Shown here one piece after another: positions 1 to 7,998 of a DNA stretch of 64,000 bases. The notes beneath the pieces were generated by a model. That model was not told where the DNA came from and searched no databases. It saw only the letters and a program-made list of their open reading frames with translations. Origin of the DNA: Nocardioides sp. zg-1228 (lineage in GTDB: Bacteria > Actinomycetota > Actinomycetes > Propionibacteriales > Nocardioidaceae); NCBI RefSeq assembly GCF_017086465.1, contig NZ_CP070961.1:310001-374000 (forward strand). Reading direction: 5' to 3'. Position numbers and translations under genes: made by a program. Positions within the stretch are counted from its first letter, which is position 1, and each line of letters begins with the position of its first letter.

Positions 1-1
1 C

Positions 2-211
2 GTCGAGCAGGTCGAGCGCGAGGACATCCTCATGCTGCCGCCGACCTGGCTGACCTGCCTCGAGGTGGGCCAGCAGGCCGACCCCGACGCGGTGCTCGCG
101 CAGGCGCGCGAGCGTCGGGTGGAGATGTTCACCCCCGAGGTGGTCGCCGACGGCGACGAGTTCGTCCTCTCGACGCCACCGGCCTACGCCGCGCTGATGG
201 CCCAGCGCTGA
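2..211 (+). CDS. C-terminal end of a probable NUDIX hydrolase (partial)
   Basis: An open frame enters from the left window edge and stops with TGA at 209-211; 69 residues are visible. The tail carries the run MLPPTWLTCLEV and ends in AYAALMAQR. This resembles the C-terminal end of actinobacterial NUDIX hydrolases that commonly precede the MBL-fold gene found next. The NUDIX box itself would lie upstream, so the assignment rests on the tail and on gene order only. The next gene starts 10 bases downstream on the same strand, so the two are probably co-transcribed. Confidence 0.5.
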   Translation, partial: VEQVEREDILMLPPTWLTCLEVGQQADPDAVLAQARERRVEMFTPEVVADGDEFVLSTPPAYAALMAQR

Positions 212-221
212 GGGGCCGGCG

Positions 222-1028
222 ATGAGCTGGTCGGGCGGCGCCTTCGGGTCCACGGGCACCTGCGTGCTGGCGCCCAACGCCGGCGTGATGACCCTCGACG
301 GCACCAACACCTGGGTGCTGCGCGACCCCGGGTCGTCGCGCTCGGTCGTCGTCGACCCGGGGCCCTCGATCGCCGCGCACCTCGACGCCGTCGACGTGGC
401 GGCCGGTGACGTGGCGGTGGTGCTGCTGACCCACCACCACGCCGACCACAGCGAGGCGGCCCGCGACTACGCCGAGCGGCACGGGTGCGGCGTACGCGCG
501 CTCGACCCGGCCCACCGGCTGGGCTCGGAAGGGCTCGACGAGGGCGACGTGGTGGCCGTCGGCGGGCTGGAGGTGCACGTCGTCGCGACGCCCGGGCACA
601 CGTCCGACTCGCTGTCGTTCGTCGTGCCGCAGGACCGCGCCGTGCTCACGGGCGACACCGTGCTGGGGCGCGGCACGACGGTCGTCGCGCACCCCGACGG
701 GCAGCTCGGTGCCTACCTGTCGTCGCTGCAGCGGCTGCACGCCCTGTGCGGCGAGCAGGGCATCACCACGGTGTGGCCCGGCCACGGCCCGGTCATCGAC
801 GACGCCCTCGGCGCCCTCGACCACTACCTCGCCCACCGCCGTCGGCGGCTCGACCAGGTGCGCGACGCGCTGCGCGACCTGCACGCGGTGGAGCGCGAGG
901 GCGGGTCCTTCCCCCACGACACGCTGCCGCGCGCCATCGTCGAGATCGTCTACGCCGACGTCGACCCGGTGCTGTGGGGTGCGGCCGAGCTGTCGGTGCG
1001 GGCCCAGCTGGCCCACCTCGACGAATGA
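222..1028 (+). CDS. MBL-fold metallo-hydrolase
   Basis: 268 residues with the metallo-beta-lactamase metal-binding set: THHHADH at residues 70-76, PGHTSD at 124-129, GDTVLG at 144-149 and PGHGP at 186-190. Together these bind two metal ions, usually zinc. The family includes LACTB2-like nucleases and various hydrolases; the substrate cannot be read from sequence. No signal peptide is seen, so it is probably cytoplasmic. It is the counterpart of M. tuberculosis Rv3677c, which also lies beside crp. It follows the NUDIX gene closely and is followed 40 bases later by the DinB-like gene. Confidence 0.85.
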   Translation: MSWSGGAFGSTGTCVLAPNAGVMTLDGTNTWVLRDPGSSRSVVVDPGPSIAAHLDAVDVAAGDVAVVLLTHHHADHSEAARDYAERHGCGVRALDPAHRLGSEGLDEGDVVAVGGLEVHVVATPGHTSDSLSFVVPQDRAVLTGDTVLGRGTTVVAHPDGQLGAYLSSLQRLHALCGEQGITTVWPGHGPVIDDALGALDHYLAHRRRRLDQVRDALRDLHAVEREGGSFPHDTLPRAIVEIVYADVDPVLWGAAELSVRAQLAHLDE

Positions 1029-1067
1029 CCCCTTGCGCCCGGTCGGCGTGAGGAGTGAGGTGGGGTC

Positions 1068-1610
1068 ATGGACCAGCCGCGCCGCCCCGTCGTCGTCCTC
1101 TCCCGCGCCCTCGACCAGGCCGGCGACGCCCTCGCCGCCGTCCACCCCGACGACCTCGACCGGCCCACGCCCTGCGAGGGGTGGACCGTGGCCGAGCTCG
1201 CCGACCACCTGGCCGCCGCGCCGGAGCACTTCCTGCAGCTGGCGCGCGGGGAGCAGGTCGACTGGAGCGCACGCACCGGAGTCGACGCCTCCCAGCTGGC
1301 CGCCCACTTCCGGACGCACGCCGACGACCTGCTCCACCACTGGCACACCCAGCCCGACGACCAGGTCGCCCAGGCCGACTGGCAGAGCGCCGAGCTCGGC
1401 GTGCACACCTGGGACCTGGTCCGGGCGCTCGGCCTGCCCCCGCTGACACCGCTCGACGACGAGGTGGCCGAGCGCGGACTGGCGTTCCTGCAGCAGGGGC
1501 TGACCGCCGACAACCGCGGCGACGCCTTCGGTGCGGCGGTCGACCTGCCCGACGACGCGTCGCGCTACGACCGGCTGGCCGCGTTCGCCGGCCGCGACCC
1601 GCGCGCCTGA
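1068..1610 (+). CDS. TIGR03086-type DinB-like metal-binding protein (maleylpyruvate isomerase N-terminal fold)
   Basis: 180 residues. The N-terminal region contains PCEGWTVAELADHL (about residues 35-48), the signature of the four-helix DinB/mycothiol-dependent maleylpyruvate isomerase fold. A later conserved stretch is GVHTWDLVRAL. The family binds a divalent metal through histidines and is frequent in actinobacteria that make mycothiol; few members have a known reaction. ATG start preceded by GAGGTGGGGTC. Probably the last gene of the rightward unit, since an inverted repeat and an opposing gene follow. Confidence 0.75.
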   Translation: MDQPRRPVVVLSRALDQAGDALAAVHPDDLDRPTPCEGWTVAELADHLAAAPEHFLQLARGEQVDWSARTGVDASQLAAHFRTHADDLLHHWHTQPDDQVAQADWQSAELGVHTWDLVRALGLPPLTPLDDEVAERGLAFLQQGLTADNRGDAFGAAVDLPDDASRYDRLAAFAGRDPRA

Positions 1611-1624
1611 GGCGTCCCGCCCGC

Positions 1625-1707
1625 GCAGACGCGCGGACGTTGATCGGGGACCGCGCTCGCGTCCCCGCTCAGCCGGCGCGGCCGAGCGGACCAACGTCCG
1701 CGTCTGC
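1625..1707. terminator. Imperfect inverted repeat between convergent genes
   Basis: The arms GCAGACGCGCGGACGTTG (1625-1642) and CAACGTCCGCGTCTGC (1692-1707) are complementary except for a two-base bulge. They lie between the convergent DinB-like and crp genes, so the hairpin could end transcription from both sides. The 49-base loop is long for a simple terminator. Confidence 0.5.
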
Positions 1708-1726
1708 GCCGGGGTGGAGGTCGGAG

Positions 1727-2404
1727 TCAGCGGGCGCGGCGGCCGAGGCGCTCGATGTCCATGATCACGACGGAGCGGGGCTCCAGGCGCAGCCAGCCGC
1801 GCGAGGCGAAGTCGGCGAGGGCCTTGTTGACCGTCTCGCGGGAGGCGCCGACCAGCTGGGCGAGCTCCTCCTGGGTGAGGTCGTGGTGGACGTGCACGCC
1901 GTCGTCGGCGGTGCGCCCGAAGCGGTCGGCCAGGTCGAGCAGCGCCTTGGCCACGCGGCCGGGGACGTCGGAGAAGACCAGGTCGGCGACGACGTCGTTG
2001 GACTTGCGCAGCCGCGAGGCGAGCTGCGACAGCAGGCCTCGCGCCACCTGCGGGCGGCCCTCGAGCCACTTCAGCAGGTCGTCGTGGGAGAGCGAGGCGA
2101 AGGAGGCGTCGGTGACGGCCGTGACCGTCGCCGAGCGTGGGCCGGGGTCGAAGAGCGAGAGCTCGCCGAACATCTGTCCGGGACCCATGATCGCGAGCAG
2201 GTTCTCCCGGCCGTCGGAGGAGGACCGGCCGAGCTTCACCTTGCCCTCGGTGACGATGTAGAGCTTGTCGCCGGAGTCGCCCTCGTGGAAGAGGACGTCA
2301 CCGCGACGGAGCCGGGTCTCGGCCATGGATCCACCCAGTGCAGTCGCTGCCTCGTCGTCGAGCGAGCTGAACAGCGGTGCCTGCCGAAGCACGTCGTTGT
2401 CCAC
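1727..2404 (-). CDS. crp: Crp/Fnr-family transcriptional regulator (Crp/GlxR type)
   Basis: 225 residues, the usual length for actinobacterial Crp/GlxR. Residues about 10-120 form the cyclic-nucleotide-binding beta-roll, with the phosphate-binding cassette region FGELSLFDPGPRSATVTA. The C-terminus is the winged helix, with recognition helix in QLVGASRETVNKALADF. The start is GTG at 2404, chosen because GGAGG lies 7 bases upstream. It is divergent from nth, as in M. tuberculosis (Rv3676/Rv3674c). The family binds cAMP and controls carbon, energy and respiration genes. Candidate target sites occur at four promoters in this window, including its own. Confidence 0.92.
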   Translation of the reverse strand: MDNDVLRQAPLFSSLDDEAATALGGSMAETRLRRGDVLFHEGDSGDKLYIVTEGKVKLGRSSSDGRENLLAIMGPGQMFGELSLFDPGPRSATVTAVTDASFASLSHDDLLKWLEGRPQVARGLLSQLASRLRKSNDVVADLVFSDVPGRVAKALLDLADRFGRTADDGVHVHHDLTQEELAQLVGASRETVNKALADFASRGWLRLEPRSVVIMDIERLGRRAR

Positions 2405-2458
2405 GTCATTCCTCCCGGTCGGGTGCGTCCCGGCGGGTCACGCCCGGGATCACCACCG

Positions 2459-2482
2459 ATCCTAGCCGTGGTCCGCCTCACA
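2459..2482 (-). promoter_or_regulatory. crp promoter with Crp-like site (possible autoregulation)
   Basis: CGTGGTCCGCCTCACA at 2467-2482 matches the GTGA-N6-TCAC operator with one mismatch in one half-site. On the minus strand it is followed two bases later by TAGGAT (2464-2459), a good -10 hexamer for crp. A site in the -35/-10 spacer would suit negative autoregulation. The assignment is by motif match only. Confidence 0.45.
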
Positions 2483-2556
2483 CGCGCGACACCGGGCGGT
2501 GCGGCGGACGCTTCGCCGGCTTCGGCGGTGTCGGGACCGGACCGTAGGCTGAGCGC

Positions 2557-3291
2557 GTGCCAGCCCCCGCCCGCAAGGCCGTCCCGGTCGTGATCCCCCA
2601 GCCCGACACCGCGTTGGTACGCCGGGCGCGCAAGGTCGACCGGATCCTGGCGCAGACCTATCCCGACGCCCGCGCCGAGCTCGACTTCACCAACCCCTTC
2701 GAGTGCCTCGTCGTCACGGTGGTCTCCGCGCAGACCACCGACCGCCGGGTCAACGCCGCCAGCCCGGCCCTCTTCGCGGCCTACCCCACGCCGCAGGCGA
2801 TGGCCGCGGCGCCGCGCGAGCACCTCGAGCAGCTGCTCGGCCCGCTCGGCTTCTTCCGGCAGAAGACCGACGCGCTGCTCAAGCTGAGCCAGGCGTTGGT
2901 CGAGCGCTACGACGGCCAGGTGCCCGACCGCCTCGACGACCTCGTCACCCTGCCCGGCGTGGGGCGCAAGACCGCCAACGTCGTGCTCGGCAACGCCTTC
3001 GGCAAGCCCGGCATCACCGTCGACACCCACTTCGGCCGGCTGGCGCGGCGCCTGGGCTGGACCGAGGAGACCGACCCGGTCAAGGTCGAGCACGCCGTCG
3101 GCGCGCTCTTCCCCAAGCGCGACTGGACGATGCTGTCGCACCACCTCATCTGGCACGGGCGCCGGCGCTGCCACGCCAAGAAGCCCGCCTGCGGCGCCTG
3201 CCCGGTGGCCCGCCTCTGCCCGTCCTTCGGCATCGGTCCGACCGACCCGGTCGAGGCGGAGAAGCTGGTCACCACCCAGGGACCCGCATGA
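2557..3291 (+). CDS. nth: Endonuclease III (base-excision DNA glycosylase/AP lyase)
   Basis: 244 residues. It removes oxidised pyrimidines and cleaves the abasic site. The helix-hairpin-helix [14 protein letters not shown] contains the catalytic lysine K138, and the catalytic aspartate is D156 in VDTHFGRL. The 18-residue spacing equals that of E. coli Nth (K120/D138). The C-terminal [17 protein letters not shown] gives the four cysteines of the [4Fe-4S] cluster. The start is GTG at 2557. It heads an operon with the thioredoxin-like lipoprotein, CoA NUDIX and MarP genes, the same order as M. tuberculosis Rv3674c-Rv3671c. Confidence 0.95.
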   Translation: MPAPARKAVPVVIPQPDTALVRRARKVDRILAQTYPDARAELDFTNPFECLVVTVVSAQTTDRRVNAASPALFAAYPTPQAMAAAPREHLEQLLGPLGFFRQKTDALLKLSQALVERYDGQVPDRLDDLVTLPGVGRKTANVVLGNAFGKPGITVDTHFGRLARRLGWTEETDPVKVEHAVGALFPKRDWTMLSHHLIWHGRRRCHAKKPACGACPVARLCPSFGIGPTDPVEAEKLVTTQGPA

Positions 3292-3298
3292 GGCCCGC

Positions 3299-3907
3299 AT
3301 GAAGAAGGTCGTCCTGGGGCTGCTGGTCGCAGCCGTGCTGTCCGCCTGCTCGGCCGACGGCGGACGCGTCGACGTACGCCCGCCCGACGTCGACGTCGAC
3401 ACCCCCGCGCTGCGCGAGACCAAGGCGCGCATCGGCATGGAGGCGTGCGAGCCGGGCACCGGCGCCCCCGTCGAGGGCGGGCTGCCCGAGCTGACCCTGC
3501 CGTGCCTGGGCGGCGGTCCCGACGTCGACCTCTCCGCCCTGCGCGGGCCGGTCGTGATCAACGTGTGGCAGGCCAACTGCGGTCCGTGCCGCGAGGAGAT
3601 GCCCGCGCTGGAGGCGTTCCACCAGCAGTACGGCGACCGGGTGCCGGTGCTCGGCGTCGACTTCAACGACGTGCACCCCGCCGCGGCCCTCACGCTGGCC
3701 GAGGAGACCGGGGCGACCTACCCCTCGGTCGCCGACCCGGGTGGTGAGCTGATGACCGAGGACACGTTCGCCGTGGCCCGGCGCGGGCTGCCGGCGTTCG
3801 TCTTCGTCGACGAGGACGGCGTCGTGGTGGGCCAGGACTCCGGCGGGGTCGACTCGGTCGACGACGTCCGCGAGCTGGTCGCCGAGCACCTCGGGATCGA
3901 CCTGTGA
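3299..3907 (+). CDS. TlpA-like thioredoxin-fold lipoprotein
   Basis: 202 residues. A short hydrophobic signal ends in the lipobox LSAC, giving lipidation at C17 and an extracytoplasmic location. The thioredoxin domain has the redox motif CGPC (C94-C97) within WQANCGPCREEMPALE, followed by GVDFND. The family transfers electrons to cell-wall proteins or cytochrome-maturation partners. It lies between nth and the NUDIX gene, with its stop overlapping the next start by four bases (GTGA). It is the counterpart of M. tuberculosis Rv3673c. Its physiological target is not evident. Confidence 0.85.
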   Translation: MKKVVLGLLVAAVLSACSADGGRVDVRPPDVDVDTPALRETKARIGMEACEPGTGAPVEGGLPELTLPCLGGGPDVDLSALRGPVVINVWQANCGPCREEMPALEAFHQQYGDRVPVLGVDFNDVHPAAALTLAEETGATYPSVADPGGELMTEDTFAVARRGLPAFVFVDEDGVVVGQDSGGVDSVDDVRELVAEHLGIDL

Positions 3908-4668
3908 GCGCGACGCCGCCCCCCGACGCGAGCGGTTCGCTGCCGGGGTGGCTGGCCCCGGTCGTCGAGGCGGCGTCGACGATCACCGTCCACCAGCTCA
4001 CCCGGTTCATGCCGCCGGAGGACGTCGAGCCGCGGCGCGGCGCCGTCCTGATGGTCTTCGCCGACCGCGACGCCGACCCGTCGTCCCCCGACGACCTCGC
4101 GCACCGCGGCGAGCTGCTGCTCACCGAGCGCAACCACCACATGCGCTCCCACCCCGGCCAGGTGTCGTTCCCGGGCGGGTCGCTCGACGCCGGCGAGACC
4201 CCGGTGGAGGGCGCGCTGCGCGAGGCCTACGAGGAGATCGGCCTGCAGCCGGCCGAGATCGAGGTCTTCGGCGAGCTGCCCGAGCTGTGGCTGCCCCCGA
4301 GCAACTTCGCCGTCACGCCCGTCCTGGGCTACTGGCGCGACCGCGGCGAGGTGCGGATCGCGAGCCCCGACGAGGTCCACGAGATCCACCACGTGGCGAT
4401 CGCCGACCTGCTCGACCCCGACAACCGCATCACGGTGCGCCACCCCAGCGGCTGGCTCGGCCCGGGGTTCCTCATCGGGCCCGATCGCGACGTGATCCTC
4501 TGGGGCTTCACCGCCGGCATCGTCGCGCGGCTCTTCAGCCATCTCGGGTGGGCCGACGACTGGGACCGGGCGCGGGTGCGTGACCTGCCCGACCACATGC
4601 TGCAGGGTGTCCCCCGGGGCACCGACCTCGCCCCCAACACCCCGCAGAACACCCGGCTCGAGGAGTAG
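3904..4668 (+). CDS. CoA pyrophosphatase-like NUDIX hydrolase
   Basis: 254 residues starting at GTG 3904. The NUDIX box spans about residues 91-114, with GGSLDAGET followed by REAYEEIGL, which supplies the metal-binding glutamates. The preceding HPGQVSFPGG is typical of the CoA-pyrophosphatase branch (NudL/YeaB), which cleaves CoA into 3',5'-ADP and phosphopantetheine. The reaction is inferred from this subfamily signature and from the match to Rv3672c. It is translationally coupled to the lipoprotein gene before it and followed five bases later by the MarP gene. Confidence 0.85.
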   Translation: MSATPPPDASGSLPGWLAPVVEAASTITVHQLTRFMPPEDVEPRRGAVLMVFADRDADPSSPDDLAHRGELLLTERNHHMRSHPGQVSFPGGSLDAGETPVEGALREAYEEIGLQPAEIEVFGELPELWLPPSNFAVTPVLGYWRDRGEVRIASPDEVHEIHHVAIADLLDPDNRITVRHPSGWLGPGFLIGPDRDVILWGFTAGIVARLFSHLGWADDWDRARVRDLPDHMLQGVPRGTDLAPNTPQNTRLEE

Positions 4669-4673
4669 CGCGC

Positions 4674-5849
4674 ATGAACGGCCTCGACTGGTGCCTCATC
4701 GCACTCGTGGGGATCTATGCCCTCTCGGGCTACTGGCAGGGCTTCATCACCGGCGCGAGCGCCACCGTCGGGCTGCTGCTCGGCGGCCTCGTCGGCGTCT
4801 GGGTGGCCCCCCTGGCGCTGGGCGACGCCGCGCCGTCGCTGTGGGTGTCGCTGGGCGCGCTGTTCATCGTGATCATCTGCGCGTCGCTGGGCCAGGCGCT
4901 CTTCCAGTACGTCGGGGCGCGGCTGCGCGACCGCATCACCTGGCAGCCCATCCGCGCCGTCGACGCCATCGGCGGCTCCGCGCTGAGCGCCGTCGCGGTC
5001 CTGCTGGTCGCCTGGGCCCTCGGCGTCGCCGTCTCCGGCACCCGCATCGGCGCCATCACGCCGCTGGTGCGCGACTCGACGGTGCTCGCCAAGGTCGATG
5101 CGGTGCTGCCGACCGACTCCGGGCGGGTCCTGCAGGCGTTCAACAACGTGGTCGGCACGACGTTCTTCCCCCGCTACCTCGAGCCGTTCGCGCCCGAGCG
5201 CATCGTCGCCGTCCGCGCCGGCGACCCGCGGATGCTCACCGACCCCGACGTGCTGGCGGCCGCGCCGAGCGTGGTCAAGGTCCGCGGCACCAACGGCTGC
5301 GGCAGCGGCGTCGAGGGCACCGCCTTCTTCTACGCCCCCACCCGGCTGATGACCAACGCCCACGTGGTCGCGGGCGTGACCCGCCCAGAGGTCGAGGTCG
5401 CCGGCTCCTCGGTGACCGCCACGGTGGTGCTCTACGACGCCGACCTCGACGTCGCGGTCCTCGCGCTCCCCGACACCGGCTCGTCGCCGCTCGCCTTCGA
5501 CACCCAGGCCGAGCCCCGCGACCCGGTCGCGGTCCTCGGCTACCCGCAGGACGGTCCCTACGCCGTGGCGTCCGGCCGCATCCGCTCCGAGCAGCGGCTC
5601 CGCTCGCCCGACATCTACGGCGAGGGCACCGTGATCCGGCAGGTCTTCTCGCTGCGTGCGCTGATCCGGCCGGGCAACTCCGGCGGGCCGATCGTGACGT
5701 CGGCCGGCGACGTCGCGGGCATGGTGTTCGCGGCGTCGGTCAGCGACCCCGACACGGGCTACGCCCTGACGTCCGACCAGCTCGCCGACTCCGCGGCGTC
5801 CGGGCTGACCCGGGAGGCGCCGGTCGACACCGGCACCTGCGTGCGCTAG
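4674..5849 (+). CDS. marP: MarP-like membrane serine protease (CvpA-like N-terminus plus trypsin-like domain)
   Basis: 391 residues. Four hydrophobic segments in residues about 5-130 form a CvpA-like membrane domain, and a periplasmic chymotrypsin-fold domain follows. The catalytic triad is readable: H230 in TNAHVV, D259 in ADLDVAVL and S336 in PGNSGGP. C209 (NGCGSG) and C389 near the C-terminus match the disulfide pair of M. tuberculosis MarP (Rv3671c), which supports acid and oxidative stress resistance there. It is the last gene of the nth operon. The stop faces the convergent holin-like gene with essentially no spacer. Confidence 0.9.
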   Translation: MNGLDWCLIALVGIYALSGYWQGFITGASATVGLLLGGLVGVWVAPLALGDAAPSLWVSLGALFIVIICASLGQALFQYVGARLRDRITWQPIRAVDAIGGSALSAVAVLLVAWALGVAVSGTRIGAITPLVRDSTVLAKVDAVLPTDSGRVLQAFNNVVGTTFFPRYLEPFAPERIVAVRAGDPRMLTDPDVLAAAPSVVKVRGTNGCGSGVEGTAFFYAPTRLMTNAHVVAGVTRPEVEVAGSSVTATVVLYDADLDVAVLALPDTGSSPLAFDTQAEPRDPVAVLGYPQDGPYAVASGRIRSEQRLRSPDIYGEGTVIRQVFSLRALIRPGNSGGPIVTSAGDVAGMVFAASVSDPDTGYALTSDQLADSAASGLTREAPVDTGTCVR

Positions 5850-5850
5850 A

Positions 5851-6255
5851 TCAGGGCTGTCCCTTGAGCGCCTGGGGGATCTGGCGGCCCTGCTCGATCG
5901 CCCTCTCGGGGGCCTTGACCTGCTTGACCTGCTTGAGCCCGATCATCGCGAGGACCGCGGCGACGAGGACGTAGAAGCCGAAGACGATCAGGAACGCCCA
6001 CTGCAGGTCGAGGCCCGCGCCGTTCCAGTGGATGAAGTAGACGATCGCCACCGACAGCATGATGATCGCAAGCACGGCGAGGAACGCCGCGCCGGCGAAC
6101 AGGCCGATGCCGACCCCGCCGTGCTTGACACTCACCTTGAGCTCGCTCTTGGCGAGCTGGATCTCCTTGGAGATCAGCGTCGAGACGTCACGCTGCGCGT
6201 CCATGACGAGCTTGCCGAGCGTCGGATCGGTGTCCTTGACCGGTTCGTTTGCCAT
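5851..6255 (-). CDS. Phage-holin-superfamily III (Actinobacterial Hol-X) membrane protein
   Basis: 134 residues. A soluble N-terminus of about 45 residues contains DPTLGKLVMDAQRDVSTLISKEIQLAKSE split over a helical stretch. It is followed by two strong transmembrane segments (about 50-78 and 88-112) and a short basic tail. This is the layout of pfam07332 proteins, which are chromosomal in actinobacteria and not evidence of prophage. The function is unknown. It is divergent from nhaA, with 162 bases between them. Confidence 0.75.
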   Translation of the reverse strand: MANEPVKDTDPTLGKLVMDAQRDVSTLISKEIQLAKSELKVSVKHGGVGIGLFAGAAFLAVLAIIMLSVAIVYFIHWNGAGLDLQWAFLIVFGFYVLVAAVLAMIGLKQVKQVKAPERAIEQGRQIPQALKGQP

Positions 6256-6417
6256 GGGTGAGGTGTCCTTCGGTGTACGCCGGGGCTGGATGCTGCGACC
6301 CTACCAACGGGCCGCGTGCGGCAGCGCCCCGACTACAGTGGGCCACAGGTGAGCCGGGAAGTCTGGTCGGCCCGTGGTGGATTTCCGCGGTGACAGTGCC
6401 CCGACGACCCCCGAAGG

Positions 6418-7830
6418 ATGCGCCGACGCATGGCCTCACACCGCAAGCCCCACGAGCCCGGGTCCAAGGACCGGCTGTGGAAGACCGGCCCGGTCTACAT
6501 CGCCAGCGACAAGCCGCTGGCCCGCCTCGTGGCCCGCCCGATGCGCGAGTTCCTGCGCGTGGAGGCGGCCGGATCGATCCTGCTGCTGCTCTCGGCGGCC
6601 GCCGCCCTGATCTGGGCCAACAGCGCGTGGGCGTCGTCGTACGACGCGCTCTTGCACACCCGGCTGGCCATCGACGTCGGGCCGCTGCACCTCGACGAGA
6701 CGCTGCAGCACTGGGTCAACGACGCCCTCATGGTGATCTTCTTCTTCGTCGTCGGCCTCGAGATCAAGTACGAGCTGGTCAACGGCGACCTGCGCGACCC
6801 TCGGACCGCGGCCCTGCCGATCCTCGCTGCCGTCGGCGGGATGGTCGTGCCCGCGGGCATCTACTTCGCGCTCAACCCGCCCGGTGCCGCCGGCAACGCC
6901 GGCTGGGGCATCCCGATGGCCACCGACATCGCCTTCGCGGTGGGCGTGCTCGGCGTGCTCGGGCGGCGGATCCCGTCCGCCGCGCGGCTGTTCCTCCTGA
7001 CGCTCGCGATCGTCGACGACATCGGCGCGATCCTGGTGATCGCGGTGTTCTACACGAGCGACCTGTCGTTGACCTGGCTGGCGATCGCGGTCGCGCTCCT
7101 GGCCGTCATGGCGGCGCTGCGGGCGGTGCGCGTGTGGGCGACCGTGGTCTACGCGGTCCTCGGCGTCGTCGTCTGGTTCGCCCTGCTCGAGTCGGGCGTG
7201 CACGCGACCCTGGCCGGCGTCGCGATCGGCCTGCTGGCCCCGGCCAGGCCGCTGCTGGACGAGGAGGTCGCTCGCGAGCACGCCACGCGGGCGCTGCGCG
7301 ACCGGCAGCTCGACCCCGACGAGCTCGCCCGGCTCCGCTTCCTGCTCAAGGAGTCGGTCTCGGTCGTCGAGCGCCTCATCAGCACGCTGCACCCGGTGTC
7401 GGCGTACGTCGTCCTGCCCGTCTTCGCCCTCGCCAACGCCGGCGTCGAGCTGGGCGCGATCGGCGAGGTCTTCACCGAGCCGGTGGGGCTCGGCATCGTC
7501 CTGGGCCTGGTGCTCGGCAAGCCGGTCGGCATCGTGCTGACGTCGGCCCTCGCCGTGCGCCTCGGCGTCGCCAAGCTGCCGGAGGGCGCCTCGTGGTCGA
7601 TGCTCCTGGGCCTCGGTGCCGTCGCCGGCATCGGCTTCACGGTCTCGATCTTCATCGCCGGGCTGTCCTTTCCCGGTGTCGAGCTGCTCACCGCCGAGGC
7701 CAAGATCGCGATCCTGCTCGCCTCCCTCATCGCGGCGGTCGTGGGTGTCGCGCTCCTGCTCCTCGCCACCCGCGGCGTACGTCCGGACCCGGCCGCCGAC
7801 GAGGCGGCGAGCGAGGACGCCTCCCACTGA
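6418..7830 (+). CDS. nhaA: Na+/H+ antiporter NhaA
   Basis: About 470 residues; ATG codons at 6418 and 6430 are both possible starts. The protein is polytopic and exchanges Na+ or Li+ for H+, helping with pH and sodium homeostasis. Family hallmarks are visible: WGIPMATDIAFAVGVL holds the helix IV aspartate, and LTLAIVDDIGAILVIAVF holds the paired aspartates of helix V that bind the ion. The length exceeds E. coli NhaA (388) because of a longer N-terminus and a charged acidic tail, common in actinobacteria. It stands alone, with a strong hairpin after its stop. Confidence 0.93.
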   Translation: MRRRMASHRKPHEPGSKDRLWKTGPVYIASDKPLARLVARPMREFLRVEAAGSILLLLSAAAALIWANSAWASSYDALLHTRLAIDVGPLHLDETLQHWVNDALMVIFFFVVGLEIKYELVNGDLRDPRTAALPILAAVGGMVVPAGIYFALNPPGAAGNAGWGIPMATDIAFAVGVLGVLGRRIPSAARLFLLTLAIVDDIGAILVIAVFYTSDLSLTWLAIAVALLAVMAALRAVRVWATVVYAVLGVVVWFALLESGVHATLAGVAIGLLAPARPLLDEEVAREHATRALRDRQLDPDELARLRFLLKESVSVVERLISTLHPVSAYVVLPVFALANAGVELGAIGEVFTEPVGLGIVLGLVLGKPVGIVLTSALAVRLGVAKLPEGASWSMLLGLGAVAGIGFTVSIFIAGLSFPGVELLTAEAKIAILLASLIAAVVGVALLLLATRGVRPDPAADEAASEDASH

Positions 7831-7903
7831 CGGTCCCGCCGCCGGCCGGCGCGCAGTCGCGAGCCTCCCGTGGCCAGCCGGGCCGGCCGCAAGCGCGACC
7901 TAG

Positions 7904-7957
7904 TGAGGGACGTTCTGGTAGGTCCGAAGGCCGGATCGCCTACCAGAACGTCCCTCA
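7904..7957. terminator. Perfect 19-bp inverted repeat between nhaA and acs
   Basis: TGAGGGACGTTCTGGTAGG (7904-7922) is exactly complementary to 7939-7957, with a 16-base loop. It sits between two convergent genes and is a likely bidirectional terminator. The stem is unusually long and perfect for this genome's other terminators. Confidence 0.7.
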
Positions 7958-7998
7958 GTACCCGGTGGGTGGGGAGGGGAGCCGGCGGGTGGAGAGGG

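Noticed and set aside
5851-6255. Holin-like gene as a sign of prophage
   Set aside because: Hol-X proteins are ordinary chromosomal membrane proteins in actinobacteria, and no phage gene is nearby.
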